Shown here: positions 46,849 to 57,550 of the stretch, one piece after another | How the letters are laid out: every line of letters starts with the position of its first letter | Position numbering within the stretch: position 1 is the stretch's first letter | Assembly: GCF_000423545.1 (NCBI RefSeq) | Contig: NZ_AUIE01000006.1 | Span: forward strand, 186,001 to 250,000 | Source: Metapseudomonas resinovorans DSM 21078 | GTDB lineage: Bacteria; Pseudomonadota; Gammaproteobacteria; Pseudomonadales; Pseudomonadaceae | Direction of reading: 5' to 3' | DNA: 64,000 bases | The notes under the pieces: generated by a model | Database searches by the model: none | What the model was told of the DNA's origin: nothing | What the model saw: only the letters and a program-made list of their open reading frames with translations | Program-made: the position numbers and the translations under genes

Positions 46849-46864
46849 CTGGATAAATAAACAG
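46849..46864. promoter_or_regulatory. Predicted LexA (SOS) box upstream of ruvC
   Basis: CTGGATAAATAAACAG is a CTG-N10-CAG LexA box with 7 of 10 inner bases matching the E. coli consensus. It begins 5 bases after a -10-like TATACT (46838-46843) and 40 bases before the ruvC ATG, a position suited to repression. Binding itself is inferred. Confidence 0.75.
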
Positions 46865-46903
46865 TGTGCTGGCCTTGGGTCAGCTCGTGGAGCTTGCGGC
46901 GGC

Positions 46904-47428
46904 ATGACCCTGATTCTTGGTATCGACCCCGGCTCGCGCATCACCGGCTACGGTGTGGTTCGCGACACCGGGCGCGGCTGCGAATACATCGCCTCGGGCT
47001 GCATCCGCACCGGCGCCGGTCCGCTGCATGAACGCTTGCAGATTGTCTTTCGCGGCGTGAGCGAGGTCATTCGCACCTTCGAGCCCGTGACCATGGGCAT
47101 CGAACAGGTGTTCATGGCGCGCAACGCCGATTCCGCGCTCAAGCTGGGCCAGGCTCGGGGTGCCGCCATAGTCGCGGCAGCCGAGGCTGGCCTGGAAATC
47201 GCCGAGTACACGGCCAGTCAGGTCAAGCAGGCCATCGCTGGAACCGGCGGCGCCGACAAGCAACAGGTCCAGATGATGGTCATGCACCTGCTCAAGCTGG
47301 TACAGAAGCCGCAGATCGACGCCTCGGACGCTCTGGCCATTGCGCTTTGCCACGCGCACCACCGGCAGAGTCTGATTCCCCATGGTCTGGCCACCGCCAA
47401 GCGGCGGGGCGGCCGTCTCCGTTTGTAA
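46904..47428 (+). CDS. ruvC: Holliday junction resolvase RuvC
   Basis: Dimeric nuclease that cuts Holliday junctions in repair and recombination. 174 residues. The metal-binding acids are visible: D8 in [13 protein letters not shown] in IEQVFMARN and the [14 protein letters not shown] pair near the end. The start at 46904 gives the standard opening [10 protein letters not shown]. The order ruvC-ruvA-ruvB is intact. The predicted LexA box places the whole operon under SOS control. Confidence 0.96.
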   Translation: MTLILGIDPGSRITGYGVVRDTGRGCEYIASGCIRTGAGPLHERLQIVFRGVSEVIRTFEPVTMGIEQVFMARNADSALKLGQARGAAIVAAAEAGLEIAEYTASQVKQAIAGTGGADKQQVQMMVMHLLKLVQKPQIDASDALAIALCHAHHRQSLIPHGLATAKRRGGRLRL

Positions 47429-47449
47429 TCAATACATAGGACGCTATTC

Positions 47450-48055
47450 GTGATTGGACGCCTGCGCGGCAACCTGGCTGAGAAGCAACCGCCGCACCTG
47501 ATTCTCGACGTCAACGGCGTGGGCTATGAGCTGGAAGTGCCCATGACGACTCTTTATCGCCTTCCGTCGGTAGGTGAGCCGGTGACCCTGCACACCCATC
47601 TGGTGGTGCGCGAGGACGCCCATCTGTTGTACGGCTTCTTCGAGAAACGCGAGCGTGAGCTGTTCCGTGAGTTGATTCGGCTGAACGGGGTCGGCCCCAA
47701 GTTGGCCCTGGCCCTGATGTCCGGCCTGGAAGTGGACGAGCTGGTGCGCTGTGTGCAGGCCCAGGATACGTCGACCCTGGTGAAGATTCCCGGTGTCGGC
47801 AAGAAGACCGCCGAGCGCCTGTTGGTGGAACTCAAGGACCGCTTCAAAGCCTGGGAAAGCATGCCGGCCATCGCCACCCTGGTGGTCGAACCCCGGGTTG
47901 GCGTGGCAGTCTCCAGTGCCGAGAGTGATGCCCTGGCCGCGCTTATCGCTCTTGGCTTCAAGCCGCCGGAGGCCAGTCGCGCGGTGTCCGCCATCAAGGA
48001 AGACGGGTTGTCCAGTGAAGAAATGATCCGCCGCGCCCTGAAAGGAATGGTGTAA
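47450..48055 (+). CDS. ruvA: Holliday junction DNA helicase RuvA
   Basis: Tetrameric DNA-binding subunit that holds the junction for RuvB. 201 residues, starting at GTG with ATAGGA upstream. OB-fold domain I ([26 protein letters not shown]), a helix-hairpin-helix domain ([15 protein letters not shown] and [19 protein letters not shown]) and a flexible third domain ending in [10 protein letters not shown] are in order. It follows ruvC by 21 bases. Confidence 0.96.
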   Translation: MIGRLRGNLAEKQPPHLILDVNGVGYELEVPMTTLYRLPSVGEPVTLHTHLVVREDAHLLYGFFEKRERELFRELIRLNGVGPKLALALMSGLEVDELVRCVQAQDTSTLVKIPGVGKKTAERLLVELKDRFKAWESMPAIATLVVEPRVGVAVSSAESDALAALIALGFKPPEASRAVSAIKEDGLSSEEMIRRALKGMV

Positions 48056-48061
48056 ACCCGC

Positions 48062-49114
<1,053 letters not shown>

Positions 49115-49152
49115 ACGCTTTCGTGGTCGAAGCGCTCGGCAAGGACTGAGCC

Positions 49153-49203
49153 ATGAAAAAACAGTTGCCCCGCCGGATTGGCAACCTTAGGAGTAAGCAC
49201 TAG
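49153..49203 (+). CDS. Possible 16-codon leader peptide upstream of ybgC
   Basis: Encodes MKKQLPRRIGNLRSKH, then a TAG that is 3 bases before the ybgC ATG. AAGGACTGAGCC precedes its ATG, a better ribosome site than usual for chance frames. The peptide is very basic (7 of 16 residues Lys or Arg). Translating ribosomes would reach the ybgC start region, so it could couple or regulate ybgC. Not a recognised leader. Confidence 0.35.
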   Translation: MKKQLPRRIGNLRSKH

Positions 49204-49206
49204 AGT

Positions 49207-49653
49207 ATGCGCGCGCAAAATGGGGCCCAGCCATTCCAGCATCGTTGTCGTGTCTATTACGAGGACACTGATGCTGGTGGCATCGTCTACTACGTCAATT
49301 ACCTCAAGTTCATGGAGCGGGCTCGTACCGAGTGTCTGCGCAGTCTGGGCTTTGCCCAGTCGGAGCTGGCCGGGGAGAACCTGCTGTTCGTCGTGCATTC
49401 GGCCGAAGCGCGCTATATGGCGCCCGCGAAGCTGGACGATGAGCTGGATGTCAGTGCCGAGGTAATCGAGTTGAACCGTGCCAGCCTGCGTTTTCGTCAA
49501 CAGGTCAGGCGAGCTGCCGATGGCGCATTGCTATGCGAAGGGCAGTTCCTGATTGCCTGTGTACGTGCCGACAGTTTGAAACCCCGGGCGATTCCCGAAG
49601 CGCTGCGTTCAGCCTTCGCCGCCGACCCGGGTCTATTCCCAGCAGGAGATTAA
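49207..49653 (+). CDS. ybgC: YbgC acyl-CoA thioesterase (Tol-Pal cluster)
   Basis: A 148-residue hotdog thioesterase, first gene of the tol-pal cluster, linked to phospholipid metabolism in E. coli. The active Asp is in [26 protein letters not shown], the 4-hydroxybenzoyl-CoA-thioesterase signature. CTTAGGAGTAAGCACTAGAGT precedes the ATG, giving a ribosome site that lies inside the leader frame. tolQ starts 2 bases after the stop. Confidence 0.94.
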   Translation: MRAQNGAQPFQHRCRVYYEDTDAGGIVYYVNYLKFMERARTECLRSLGFAQSELAGENLLFVVHSAEARYMAPAKLDDELDVSAEVIELNRASLRFRQQVRRAADGALLCEGQFLIACVRADSLKPRAIPEALRSAFAADPGLFPAGD

Positions 49654-49655
49654 GC

Positions 49656-50351
49656 GTGGAAGCCAACGTCGTCGACCATACCTCCATGTGGAGCCTGATC
49701 AGCAACGCCAGTATCGTGGTGCAGCTGGTCATGCTGACCCTGGTGGCCGCCTCGGTCACCTCCTGGATCATGATTTTCCAGCGCAGCAACATGCTGCGCG
49801 CCGCCAAGAAGTCCCTGGAGACCTTCGAAGAGCGTTTCTGGTCCGGTATCGACCTGTCCAAGCTCTACCGTCAGGCCGGCAGCAATCCGGATCCGGACTG
49901 CGGCGTCGAGCAGATCTTCCGTGCCGGCTTCAAGGAGTTCTCCCGACTGCGCCAGCAGGCCGGCGTGGACCCGGACGCCGTGATGGAAGGCGTTGCCCGT
50001 GCGATGCGCGTGGCCATTTCTCGTGAAGAAGAGAAGATCGAGCAGAGTCTGCCCTTCCTTGCGACGGTGGGTTCCACCAGCCCTTACATCGGCCTGTTCG
50101 GTACCGTATGGGGCATCATGAACTCCTTCCGCGGCCTGGCCCAGGTGCAGCAGGCGACCCTGGCCACTGTGGCACCCGGCATCGCCGAAGCGCTGATCGC
50201 CACCGCGATCGGCCTGTTCGCCGCGATTCCGGCCGTAATCGCCTACAACCGCTTCTCCGCTCGTGGTGAGACCCTGATCAGTCGTTACTACACCTTCGCC
50301 GACGAGTTCCAGGCCATCCTGCACCGCAAAGTGCACACCAGCGACGAGTAA
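49656..50351 (+). CDS. tolQ: TolQ, proton-channel subunit of the Tol-Pal system
   Basis: Inner-membrane motor subunit that with TolR uses the proton gradient to energise TolA for outer-membrane constriction at division. 231 residues from a GTG start with AGGAG upstream. Three membrane segments are visible: [20 protein letters not shown], then the pair around [20 protein letters not shown] and [21 protein letters not shown]. The [18 protein letters not shown] block is the ExbB/TolQ signature. Confidence 0.96.
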   Translation: MEANVVDHTSMWSLISNASIVVQLVMLTLVAASVTSWIMIFQRSNMLRAAKKSLETFEERFWSGIDLSKLYRQAGSNPDPDCGVEQIFRAGFKEFSRLRQQAGVDPDAVMEGVARAMRVAISREEEKIEQSLPFLATVGSTSPYIGLFGTVWGIMNSFRGLAQVQQATLATVAPGIAEALIATAIGLFAAIPAVIAYNRFSARGETLISRYYTFADEFQAILHRKVHTSDE

Positions 50352-50385
50352 GTCGCCGGGCCCCTGAGAGGAAAGGTTTAAAGCC

Positions 50386-50844
50386 ATGGCCAGAACCCGC
50401 CACAAACGCAAACCGGTCGCCGAGATGAACGTCGTGCCTTACATCGACGTCATGCTCGTGCTGCTGGTGATCTTCATGGTCACCGCGCCCATGCTCAACC
50501 AGGGCGTGAAGGTCGACCTGCCCAAGGTCTCCAGCGAGGCCTTGCCGCAGGACAACGACTCCCGCGTGCTGACCATCTCCATCAAGGCCGACAAGACGTA
50601 CTACTGGAACATGGGCGAGGAAGTCGACCCCGACCAGGGCAAAGGCAGCGAAACCGCTACTGCGCTGCCGCAACTGGTACAGACGGTCACTGCGATCATG
50701 AGCCAGAACACCAGCCAGGGTAAGAAAGTGCAGGTCTTCGTGCGCGGCGACAAAGCCGTCGACTACGGCTCCGTCATGGCCGTCATGGGCGGCCTGCAGC
50801 AGGCCGGCGTGGGTAATGTCGGGCTGATCACCGAGGCGCCCTGA
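50386..50844 (+). CDS. tolR: TolR, stator/channel subunit of the Tol-Pal system
   Basis: A 152-residue protein with one N-terminal membrane helix ([19 protein letters not shown]) that carries the channel aspartate D23 in YIDVMLVLL, then a periplasmic domain ending VGLITEAP. It pairs with TolQ. TAAAGCC and GAGAGGAAAGG precede the ATG, and its TGA overlaps the tolA ATG (TGATG). Confidence 0.96.
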   Translation: MARTRHKRKPVAEMNVVPYIDVMLVLLVIFMVTAPMLNQGVKVDLPKVSSEALPQDNDSRVLTISIKADKTYYWNMGEEVDPDQGKGSETATALPQLVQTVTAIMSQNTSQGKKVQVFVRGDKAVDYGSVMAVMGGLQQAGVGNVGLITEAP

Positions 50845-51857
50845 TGCAACAGCAGAGCGAACGCTCCTCCTCGGAAAGCTATTTCTGGCCGACTGTCTGG
50901 GCCGTGTCCCTGCACGCGCTGATGTTCGGCATGCTGTTCGTCAGCTTCGCTTTCACGCCGGAATTGCCGCCATCCCGGCCCATCGTGCAGGCCACCCTGT
51001 ACCAACTGAAGTCTCAGAGCCAGGCCACTACGCAGACCAACCAGAAGATCGCTGGTGAGGCCAAGAAGACTTCTGCACCGCAGTTCGAGACCGAACAGAT
51101 GGAGCAGAAGAAGGCCGAGGAACAGAAGATCGCCGCGGCCAAGGCGGCGGAACAAAAGAAAGCCGAAGAGGCTCGAAAGGCCGAGCAGGCTGAGAAGAAG
51201 GCCGAGGAGGCCAAGCAAGCGGCCGAAGCCAAGAAAGCCGACGAAGCGAAGAAGGCAGAACAAAAGAAACTCGCCGACGTCGCCAAGAAGAAAGCGGAAG
51301 AGGAAGCCAAGAAGAAGGCTGCCGAAGACGCCAAGAAGAAAGCCGCGGAAGAGGCCAAGAAAAAGGCGACGGCCGAAGCAGCCAAGAAAAAGGCTGCCGA
51401 GGATGCCAAGAAGAAAGCCGCCGCCGATGCTGCGAAAAAGAAGGCAGCGGAGGAGGCCAAGCGTAAAGCTACCGAGGACAAAAAAGCCGCGGCGCTGGCT
51501 GAGTTGCTTTCCGAGGACGTCGGTCGCCAGCAAGCACTGGCTGATGAAGTGGGCGACCAGGTCGCGGGCAGTCTTGATGACCTGATCATCAAACTGGTCA
51601 GCGAGCAGTGGCGTCGTCCGCCATCGGCGCGTAATGGCATGAGCGTAGAGGTACTGATCGAGATGCTGCCCGATGGCACCATCACCAACGCCAGTGTCAC
51701 TCGCTCCAGCGGTGATGCGCCCTTCGACAGCTCGGCCGTGAGTGCGGTCCGCAGCGTCGGGCGCATTCCCGAGATGCAACAATTGGATCGCGCTACCTTT
51801 GACCAGATGTACAGGCAGCGCCGCATCATCTTCAAACCGGAGGATTTAGGTCTGTGA
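50844..51857 (+). CDS. tolA: TolA, periplasm-spanning protein of the Tol-Pal system
   Basis: A 337-residue protein that links the TolQR motor to Pal/TolB in the outer membrane. The N-terminal helix ([16 protein letters not shown], residues about 17-33) resembles the SHLS anchor helix. A long central rod of about 150 residues consists of Ala-Lys-Glu repeats (variants of [15 protein letters not shown]). The C-terminal domain ([18 protein letters not shown] to FKPEDLGL) is the partner-binding part. Simple-sequence repeats could allow length variation. Confidence 0.95.
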   Translation: MQQQSERSSSESYFWPTVWAVSLHALMFGMLFVSFAFTPELPPSRPIVQATLYQLKSQSQATTQTNQKIAGEAKKTSAPQFETEQMEQKKAEEQKIAAAKAAEQKKAEEARKAEQAEKKAEEAKQAAEAKKADEAKKAEQKKLADVAKKKAEEEAKKKAAEDAKKKAAEEAKKKATAEAAKKKAAEDAKKKAAADAAKKKAAEEAKRKATEDKKAAALAELLSEDVGRQQALADEVGDQVAGSLDDLIIKLVSEQWRRPPSARNGMSVEVLIEMLPDGTITNASVTRSSGDAPFDSSAVSAVRSVGRIPEMQQLDRATFDQMYRQRRIIFKPEDLGL

Positions 51858-53158
51858 AAACCCTGATTCGTATCGCCCTGATCGGAGTGGCCATGCTGGT
51901 CGGCTCTGTCCAGGCCGCCGACCCGCTGGTGATCACCAGCGGTACCGACCGGGCAACCCCGATCGCCGTGGTGCCCTTTGGCTGGCAGGGCGGTACCGTG
52001 CTGCCCACCGACATCTCCGAAGTCGTCGGCAATGACCTGCGCAACTCCGGCTACTTCGAGCCAATTCCGCGCCAGAACATGATCAGCCTGCCGAGCCAGG
52101 CCAGCGAAGTCATCTACCGTGACTGGAAGGCCCTGGGCGCCCAGTACGTGCTGGTAGGCAGCATCGTTCCGGCTGGCGGCCGTCTGCAAGTGCAGTTCGC
52201 CCTGTTCAACGTCACCACCGAACAGCAGGTCTTGGCCGGCAACGTCAGCGGTACCAACGACCAACTGCGCGACATGGCCCACTACATCGCCGACCAATCC
52301 TTCGAGAAGCTCACCGGCATCAAGGGCGCATTTTCTACCCGCATGCTCTACGTGACCGCTGAACGCTTCTCGGTGAACAACACCCGCTACACCCTGCAGC
52401 GCTCCGACTACGATGGCCAGCGCGCCGTAACCCTGCTGCAGTCCCGCGAGCCCATCCTGTCGCCGCGCTATGCGCCCGATGGCCGCCGCATCGCTTACGT
52501 GTCCTTCGAGCAGAAGCGCCCGCGCATCTTCATCCAGCACATCGATACCGGCCGCCGTGAGCAGATCACTAATTTCGAAGGCCTTAACGGCGCCCCAGCC
52601 TGGTCGCCGGAAGGCAATCGCCTGGCGTTCGTGTTGTCTCGCGATGGCAACCCGGAGATCTACGTGATGGACCTGGGAAGCCGCCAGATGCGCCGTGTGA
52701 CCAACAACATGTCGATCGACACCGAACCCTTCTGGGGCGCGGATGGCCAGACCATCTATTTCACCTCGGATCGTGCGGGCAAGCCTCAGATCTACAAGGC
52801 CAACATCAACGGCGGCGAGCCGCAGCGCGTGACCTTCGTGGGCAACTACAACGCCAACCCGAAACTCTCGGCTGACGAGAAGATGTTGGTGATGATCCAT
52901 CGTCAGGATGGCTTCACCAACTTCAAGGTGGCTGCCCAGGATCTGACCCGCTCGGGCAGTGCTCCGCGCATCCTTTCCGGCACCTCGCTGGACGACTCGC
53001 CCACTGTTGCGCCCAATGGCACCATGCTAATCTACGCAACTCGCCAGCAGGGGGGCGGCGTACTGATGCTCGTGTCTACAAACGGGCGCGTACGGGTCCC
53101 GATTCCCACAGTTCAGGGCGACATTCGCGAACCGTCCTGGTCGCCGTACCTGAACTGA
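51854..53158 (+). CDS. tolB: TolB, periplasmic beta-propeller of the Tol-Pal system
   Basis: A 434-residue periplasmic protein starting at GTG, overlapping tolA by 4 bases. A signal peptide (residues 1-21, VQAADP) is followed by the N-terminal domain with VVPFGWQGG. Six-bladed propeller repeats follow, ending in [17 protein letters not shown]. Blade motifs [35 protein letters not shown] and [18 protein letters not shown] are clear. It binds Pal and TolA. Confidence 0.96.
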   Translation: MKTLIRIALIGVAMLVGSVQAADPLVITSGTDRATPIAVVPFGWQGGTVLPTDISEVVGNDLRNSGYFEPIPRQNMISLPSQASEVIYRDWKALGAQYVLVGSIVPAGGRLQVQFALFNVTTEQQVLAGNVSGTNDQLRDMAHYIADQSFEKLTGIKGAFSTRMLYVTAERFSVNNTRYTLQRSDYDGQRAVTLLQSREPILSPRYAPDGRRIAYVSFEQKRPRIFIQHIDTGRREQITNFEGLNGAPAWSPEGNRLAFVLSRDGNPEIYVMDLGSRQMRRVTNNMSIDTEPFWGADGQTIYFTSDRAGKPQIYKANINGGEPQRVTFVGNYNANPKLSADEKMLVMIHRQDGFTNFKVAAQDLTRSGSAPRILSGTSLDDSPTVAPNGTMLIYATRQQGGGVLMLVSTNGRVRVPIPTVQGDIREPSWSPYLN

Positions 53159-53215
53159 AGCGGTCACAAAAAATACCTTTGCTAAACACACCTGGGGTTC
53201 ATTAGGAGTTACATG

Positions 53216-53713
53216 ATGGAAATGCTGAAATTCGGCAAGTTTGCCGCTCTCGCTCTGGCCATGGCCGTAGCTGTTGGTTGCTCGTCCAAAGGCGGCGAAG
53301 GCACCGGTGAAGGCGCTGTTGACCCGAACGCTGGCTACAATGCCGGTGGCAGCGGTGTAGACGGCAGCATGAGCGAAGAAGCCGCTCTGCGCGCTATCAC
53401 CACCTTCTACTTCGAGTACGACAGCTCCGACCTGAAGCCGGAAGCCATGCGCGCTCTGGACGTACACGCCAAAGACCTGAAGGCCAACGGCAACCGCGTT
53501 GTCCTGGAAGGCCACACCGACGAGCGCGGCACCCGCGAGTACAACATGGCTCTGGGTGAGCGTCGTGCCAAGGCTGTTCAGCGCTACCTGGTTCTGCAGG
53601 GCGTTTCCCCGGCTCAGGCTGAACTGGTTTCCTACGGCGAAGAGCGTCCGGTTGCCACTGGCAACGACGAGCAGTCCTGGGCGCAAAACCGCCGCGTAGA
53701 ACTGCGTAAGTAA
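53216..53713 (+). CDS. pal: Peptidoglycan-associated lipoprotein Pal (OprL)
   Basis: Outer-membrane lipoprotein that binds peptidoglycan and completes the Tol-Pal link. 165 residues from the second of two adjacent ATGs ([15 protein letters not shown]), the start used by OprL. The lipobox ends at C22 (VAVGCSS). A glycine-rich spacer precedes the OmpA-like domain with [18 protein letters not shown] and the peptidoglycan-binding [30 protein letters not shown] precedes the start. An alternative ATG is at 53213. Confidence 0.95.
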   Translation: MEMLKFGKFAALALAMAVAVGCSSKGGEGTGEGAVDPNAGYNAGGSGVDGSMSEEAALRAITTFYFEYDSSDLKPEAMRALDVHAKDLKANGNRVVLEGHTDERGTREYNMALGERRAKAVQRYLVLQGVSPAQAELVSYGEERPVATGNDEQSWAQNRRVELRK

Positions 53714-53719
53714 TTCGCG

Positions 53720-54544
53720 ATGCGCAAGTCCAGTCGTGCTCTGACTTTCCTGGCCCTCTCCAGTTTGCCGTTCACGGCGCTGGCTGAGGTTCCCGTGGTG
53801 GATAACAACGCCGGTTACGGCACCAGTTACCCGCCGGCCGGTTACGGCACGACTGGCGCTGCCTACGCCGGGACAGGGGCCCCAGCGGCCCCTGTCTCAG
53901 CGCAGGGCGAGCTGTTCATGCAGCTCCAACAAATGCAGGAAGAGATTGCTCGCCTGCGCGGCATGCTCGAGGAGCAGCAGTACGAGATCCAGCGCCTGAA
54001 ACAGGAAAGCCTGGAGCGTTACCAGGACCTCGATCGCCGTGTTTCCGGTGGTGCCGCCGCCGGCGCACCGGTAGCCCCGAATTCTCCTGCCGCTGGCGCC
54101 CCCGCTGCCAACGGCGCCCCAGCCGCTCCCGCGCAGCAACCGGCTGCCAGCAGCGAACCGGGCGACCCCGCGAAGGAAAAGCTCTACTACGACGCGGCCT
54201 TCGACCTGATCAAGCAGAAAGACTTCGATAAGGCCAGTCAGGCCTTCAACGCCTTCCTGCGCAAGTACCCCAATAGCCAATATGCCGGTAACGCGCAGTA
54301 CTGGCTGGGGGAAGTGAATCTCGCCAAAGGCGACCTGCCTGGCGCCAGTCAAGCCTTTGCTCGCGTTGGCCAGGCCTATCCGCAGCATCCGAAGGTGCCG
54401 GACTCCCTGTACAAGCTGGCGGATGTCGAGCAGCGCCAGGGCAACACTGCCAAGGCCAAGACCATCCTTCAGCAGGTGGTCACTCAGTTCCCCGGCAGTT
54501 CCGCTGCGCAACTCGCTCAACGCGACCTGCAACGCCTGCCCTGA
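53720..54544 (+). CDS. cpoB: CpoB (YbgF), cell-division coordinator
   Basis: A 274-residue periplasmic protein that in E. coli coordinates Tol-Pal with PBP1B. A signal peptide (about 1-22, ending ALAE), a glycine- and proline-rich linker, and a trimerisation coiled coil (LFMQLQQMQEEIARLRGMLEEQQYEIQRLKQES) precede a Pro/Ala linker. TPR repeats follow (DAAFDLIKQKDFDKASQAFNAFLRKYP, GNAQYWLGEVNLAKGD, PDSLYKLADVEQRQGNTAKAK). It starts 6 bases after the pal stop. Confidence 0.95.
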   Translation: MRKSSRALTFLALSSLPFTALAEVPVVDNNAGYGTSYPPAGYGTTGAAYAGTGAPAAPVSAQGELFMQLQQMQEEIARLRGMLEEQQYEIQRLKQESLERYQDLDRRVSGGAAAGAPVAPNSPAAGAPAANGAPAAPAQQPAASSEPGDPAKEKLYYDAAFDLIKQKDFDKASQAFNAFLRKYPNSQYAGNAQYWLGEVNLAKGDLPGASQAFARVGQAYPQHPKVPDSLYKLADVEQRQGNTAKAKTILQQVVTQFPGSSAAQLAQRDLQRLP

Positions 54545-54561
54545 CTTCGGACCGCCGAATC

Positions 54562-54596
54562 ACGAAAACCCGCGCCAGTCGCGGGTTTTTTCGTTA
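54562..54596 (+). terminator. Intrinsic terminator after cpoB
   Basis: AACCCGCG-CCAGT-CGCGGGTT followed by TTTTCG. Ends the tol-pal transcript. Confidence 0.9.
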
Positions 54597-54670
54597 GAAT
54601 CGCCGGCCTCCAACCTTCATTCCCGCAACGGAGGCGGATGGCCTGTTTAGCCGTCACGCCCGTGGCTGAT

Positions 54671-55318
54671 ATGCATCAAACCCTGCGAATTACCGAGATT
54701 TTCTACTCGTTGCAGGGGGAAACACGTACCGCCGGATTGCCGACGGTTTTCGTGCGCCTGACCGGCTGCCCCCTGCGTTGTCAGTACTGCGATACCGCCT
54801 ACGCGTTCAGCGGCGGCGAGATCATGACACTCGACGCCATCCTCGAACGCGTTGCCGCCTTCAAGCCGCGCTATATCTGCGTCACTGGCGGTGAACCGCT
54901 GGCCCAGCCGAATTGCATCCCGCTGCTGCAGCGCCTGTGCGATGCCGGTTACGAGGTCTCCATCGAAACCAGTGGCGCCCTTGACGTTTCCGCTGTGGAC
55001 CCGCGGGTGAGCAAGGTGGTCGACCTGAAAACCCCCGGTTCAGCCGAGGTCGGTCGCAACCGCTACGAGAATATCGCCTACCTGACGGCCAACGATCAGG
55101 TGAAGTTCGTCATCTGCTCCCGCGAGGACTATGACTGGGCGGTGTCCAAGCTGATCGAGTACCGCCTCGAGCAGCGCGCCGGCGAGGTGCTGTTCTCTCC
55201 CAGTCATAAGGAAGTGAGCGCGCGCGACCTGGCGGACTGGATCGTGGCCGACAACCTGCCGGTGCGTCTGCAGCTGCAGCTGCACAAAATCCTCTGGAAC
55301 GACGAGCCGGGTCACTGA
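54671..55318 (+). CDS. queE: 7-carboxy-7-deazaguanine synthase QueE
   Basis: Radical-SAM enzyme of queuosine synthesis. 215 residues from an ATG at 54671 ([17 protein letters not shown]), which fits the family start. An ATG at 54638 with GGAGG upstream would add 11 residues. The cluster cysteines are in [16 protein letters not shown], a CxxxCxxC pattern. GGEPLAQPN is the SAM-binding glycine motif, and LKTPGSAE follows. queC lies just downstream, so both act in the preQ0 branch. Confidence 0.95.
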   Translation: MHQTLRITEIFYSLQGETRTAGLPTVFVRLTGCPLRCQYCDTAYAFSGGEIMTLDAILERVAAFKPRYICVTGGEPLAQPNCIPLLQRLCDAGYEVSIETSGALDVSAVDPRVSKVVDLKTPGSAEVGRNRYENIAYLTANDQVKFVICSREDYDWAVSKLIEYRLEQRAGEVLFSPSHKEVSARDLADWIVADNLPVRLQLQLHKILWNDEPGH

Positions 55319-55389
55319 TCCGGCGCGATTGCGCACCTTGCCTGCCTGTGCCTTGGGTACGAGGCAGGCCGATATCGAGGGATACCCCC

Positions 55390-56064
55390 ATGAGCGAGAA
55401 GAAAGCGGTCATTTTGTTATCCGGCGGCCTGGACTCGGCCACCGTGGTCGCCCTGGCCCGCGCCGAGGGCTACGCCTGCTACACCATGAGTTTCGATTAC
55501 GGCCAGCGTCATCGCGCCGAGCTGAATGCGGCGGAGCGCGTCGCCCGCCAGTTGGGCGTGGTGGAGCACAAGGTGATCGGCCTCAACCTGAACGGCATCG
55601 GCGGCTCCGCCCTGACCGACACCTCCATCGATGTGCCGGAGAGCCCAACCGAGGGCATCCCGGTCACCTACGTACCGGCACGCAATACCGTCTTCCTGTC
55701 CCTTGCCCTCGGTTGGGCTGAAGTGCTCGGCGCTCGAGACATCTTCATCGGTGTCAACGCAGTGGACTATTCCGGCTACCCGGATTGCCGCCCCGAGTTC
55801 GTCGAAGCCTTCGAACGCATGGCCAACCTCGCCACCAAGGCCGGTGTCGAGGGGGAGGGCTTCCGTATCCAGGCGCCGCTGCAGAACCTGAGCAAGGCGG
55901 AGATCGTCCAGGCCGGTCTGCGTCATGGTGTGGAATATGGGCTGACGGTGTCCTGCTATCAGGCCGACGACGATGGTCGCGCTTGCGGGAAATGTGACAG
56001 CTGCAGGCTGCGTGCGGCGGGCTTCGTAGCGGCCGGCGTTCAGGACCCAACGCGCTATCAATAA
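55390..56064 (+). CDS. queC: 7-cyano-7-deazaguanine synthase QueC
   Basis: ATP-dependent enzyme that converts 7-carboxy-7-deazaguanine to preQ0. 224 residues. The P-loop is [15 protein letters not shown] near the start, with [11 protein letters not shown] following. Zinc-binding cysteines lie near the end ([18 protein letters not shown]). The start at 55390 follows GAGGGATACCCCC. The frame is open 14 codons further, but that part is not conserved. Confidence 0.95.
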   Translation: MSEKKAVILLSGGLDSATVVALARAEGYACYTMSFDYGQRHRAELNAAERVARQLGVVEHKVIGLNLNGIGGSALTDTSIDVPESPTEGIPVTYVPARNTVFLSLALGWAEVLGARDIFIGVNAVDYSGYPDCRPEFVEAFERMANLATKAGVEGEGFRIQAPLQNLSKAEIVQAGLRHGVEYGLTVSCYQADDDGRACGKCDSCRLRAAGFVAAGVQDPTRYQ

Positions 56065-56083
56065 TTTTTTTCGAGGAGAGGTG

Positions 56084-56111
56084 TTGAATTCCTGAATAAA
56101 ATCAGTATCAT
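56084..56111 (+). promoter_or_regulatory. Promoter of the tRNA-Lys gene
   Basis: TTGAAT (56084-56089) and TATCAT (56106-56111) with 16-base spacing, followed by the GC-rich stretch GCGCCTCGCG. A GC-rich discriminator is a mark of stringently controlled stable-RNA promoters. relA at 18156 would supply ppGpp for that control. Confidence 0.65.
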
Positions 56112-56123
56112 GCGCCTCGCGTT

Positions 56124-56199
56124 GGGTCGTTAGCTCAGTCGGTAGAGCAGTTGGCTTTTAACCAATTGGTCGTAGGTTCGAATCCTACACGACCCACCA
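56124..56199 (+). tRNA. tRNA-Lys (anticodon TTT)
   Basis: A 76-base gene with encoded CCA. The acceptor stem GGGTCGT pairs with ACGACCC. D arm, anticodon loop CTTTTAA with TTT, and T arm GGTTCGAATCC are all in place. In P. aeruginosa this tRNA-Lys locus is an integration site for pKLC102/PAPI-1-type islands. Here nothing has inserted downstream: a terminator and then nadA follow within 220 bases. Confidence 0.98.
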
Positions 56200-56205
56200 C
56201 CTTCA

Positions 56206-56238
56206 AAAGCCCGCCTTATCAAGGCGGGCTTTTTCGTT
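56206..56238 (+). terminator. Intrinsic terminator after tRNA-Lys
   Basis: AAAGCCCGCCTT-ATC-AAGGCGGGCTTT followed by TTCG. It ends 7 bases after the tRNA. Confidence 0.92.
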
Positions 56239-56375
56239 TCCGGGTGGCGAACTTTCTCGTTGAAACTCACCGGTCGCGACAGACGAAAGGTGCTTGCCGC
56301 GGCTGTCCCGGCGTCGCCAAATCTGCGTTATCATCCGCGACCCTCCCGTGGCGCAGTGGCCACAGGGGGCGGGTG

Positions 56376-56381
56376 TATAAT
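56376..56381 (+). promoter_or_regulatory. Candidate -10 box for nadA
   Basis: A perfect TATAAT 36 bases before the nadA ATG. No good -35 at 17-base spacing. Confidence 0.5.
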
Positions 56382-56417
56382 CGATTTCGCGCCATCGCGC
56401 TCGCAGGTTCAGCTCCT

Positions 56418-57476
56418 ATGACACAGCTTTCCGAACGCTTTCTGGTCCAGGCCCATCTTGCCGCCAAGCAGCCCAAGCAGCTGACGGCCGAGGAGGAGGC
56501 GCACTTTCGTGCCGCCATCGCTGCTGAGCTGAAGGCCAGGGATGCCGTGCTGGTTGCGCACTACTACTGCGATCCGGTGATCCAGGCGCTGGCTGAAGAA
56601 ACCGGTGGCTGCGTTTCCGACTCCCTGGAAATGGCCCGCTTCGGCAACCAGCATTCGGCACAGACCGTGGTCGTCGCTGGTGTGCGCTTCATGGGCGAGA
56701 CCGCGAAGATCCTCAACCCGGAAAAGCGCGTGCTGATGCCCACGCTGGAGGCAACTTGCTCGTTGGACCTGGGTTGTCCGGTCGACGAGTTCTCGGCCTT
56801 CTGCGACCAGCACCCTGAGCGCACTGTGGTTGTCTATGCCAACACTTCGGCGGCGGTCAAAGCCCGAGCCGACTGGGTCGTAACGTCCAGCTGCGCCCTG
56901 GAGATCGTCGAGAGCCTGATGGATAACGGCGAAACGATCATCTGGGCGCCAGACCAGCATCTGGGTCGTTACATCCAGCGCGAAACCGGTGCCGATATGC
57001 TGCTCTGGGACGGTGCCTGCATCGTCCACGAAGAGTTCAAGGCCAAGCAGCTGCAGGATATGAAAGCCCTGTACCCGGAGGCTGCAGTGCTGGTCCATCC
57101 AGAGTCCCCCGAGGCCGTTATCGATCTGGCCGACGCGGTGGGTTCCACCAGCCAACTGATCAAGGCTGCGCAGACCCTGCCGAACAAGACCTTCATCGTC
57201 GCCACCGACCGCGGCATCTTCTACAAGATGCAGCAGCTTTGCCCCGACAAGCAGTTCATCGAGGCCCCCACTGCTGGTAATGGCGCGGCTTGCCGCAGCT
57301 GCGCCCACTGCCCGTGGATGGCCATGAATACACTGGAACGCACCCTGCAGTGCCTGCGCGAGGGCACCAACGAAATCTTCGTCGACCCGGCGCTGATCCC
57401 ACGAGCGGTCAAGCCGCTCAAGCGCATGTTGGACTTCACCCAGGCTGCACGCCTGAAGCAGGCCGGCAACGCCTGA
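56418..57476 (+). CDS. nadA: Quinolinate synthase NadA
   Basis: Iron-sulfur enzyme that condenses iminoaspartate with dihydroxyacetone phosphate to quinolinate for NAD. 352 residues from an ATG at 56418. [21 protein letters not shown] and the [10 protein letters not shown] block form the first substrate site. Cluster cysteines lie in [27 protein letters not shown] and [16 protein letters not shown]. The frame is open far upstream through the tRNA and is ignored there. Its neighbour on the left in PAO1 is mvfR, missing here. Confidence 0.96.
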   Translation: MTQLSERFLVQAHLAAKQPKQLTAEEEAHFRAAIAAELKARDAVLVAHYYCDPVIQALAEETGGCVSDSLEMARFGNQHSAQTVVVAGVRFMGETAKILNPEKRVLMPTLEATCSLDLGCPVDEFSAFCDQHPERTVVVYANTSAAVKARADWVVTSSCALEIVESLMDNGETIIWAPDQHLGRYIQRETGADMLLWDGACIVHEEFKAKQLQDMKALYPEAAVLVHPESPEAVIDLADAVGSTSQLIKAAQTLPNKTFIVATDRGIFYKMQQLCPDKQFIEAPTAGNGAACRSCAHCPWMAMNTLERTLQCLREGTNEIFVDPALIPRAVKPLKRMLDFTQAARLKQAGNA

Positions 57477-57484
57477 TCTACCTC

Positions 57485-57519
57485 GAAAAAAAGCCCGGAC
57501 CAGTCCGGGCTTTTCCGTT
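57485..57519. terminator. Bidirectional terminator between nadA and bepA
   Basis: AAAAGCCCGGAC-CA-GTCCGGGCTTTT with an A-run on the left and a T-run on the right, suitable for both convergent genes. Confidence 0.9.
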
Positions 57520-57550
57520 TCTAAGTGGACGTTGGTCCACTCAACGATGA

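Noticed and set aside
51100-51480. Tandem repeats in tolA as a CRISPR or mobile repeat
   Set aside because: The repeats are in-frame codons for the TolA rod and lack spacers or terminal repeats.
51014-52900. A 628-codon open frame on the minus strand over tolA-tolB
   Set aside because: Created by the Ala-Lys-Glu repeats of tolA read backwards, which give long Ser/Phe/Leu runs. Not a gene.
56151-56417. A coding extension of nadA through the tRNA-Lys
   Set aside because: The upstream part of the frame overlaps the tRNA and its terminator, and the conserved NadA start is at 56418.
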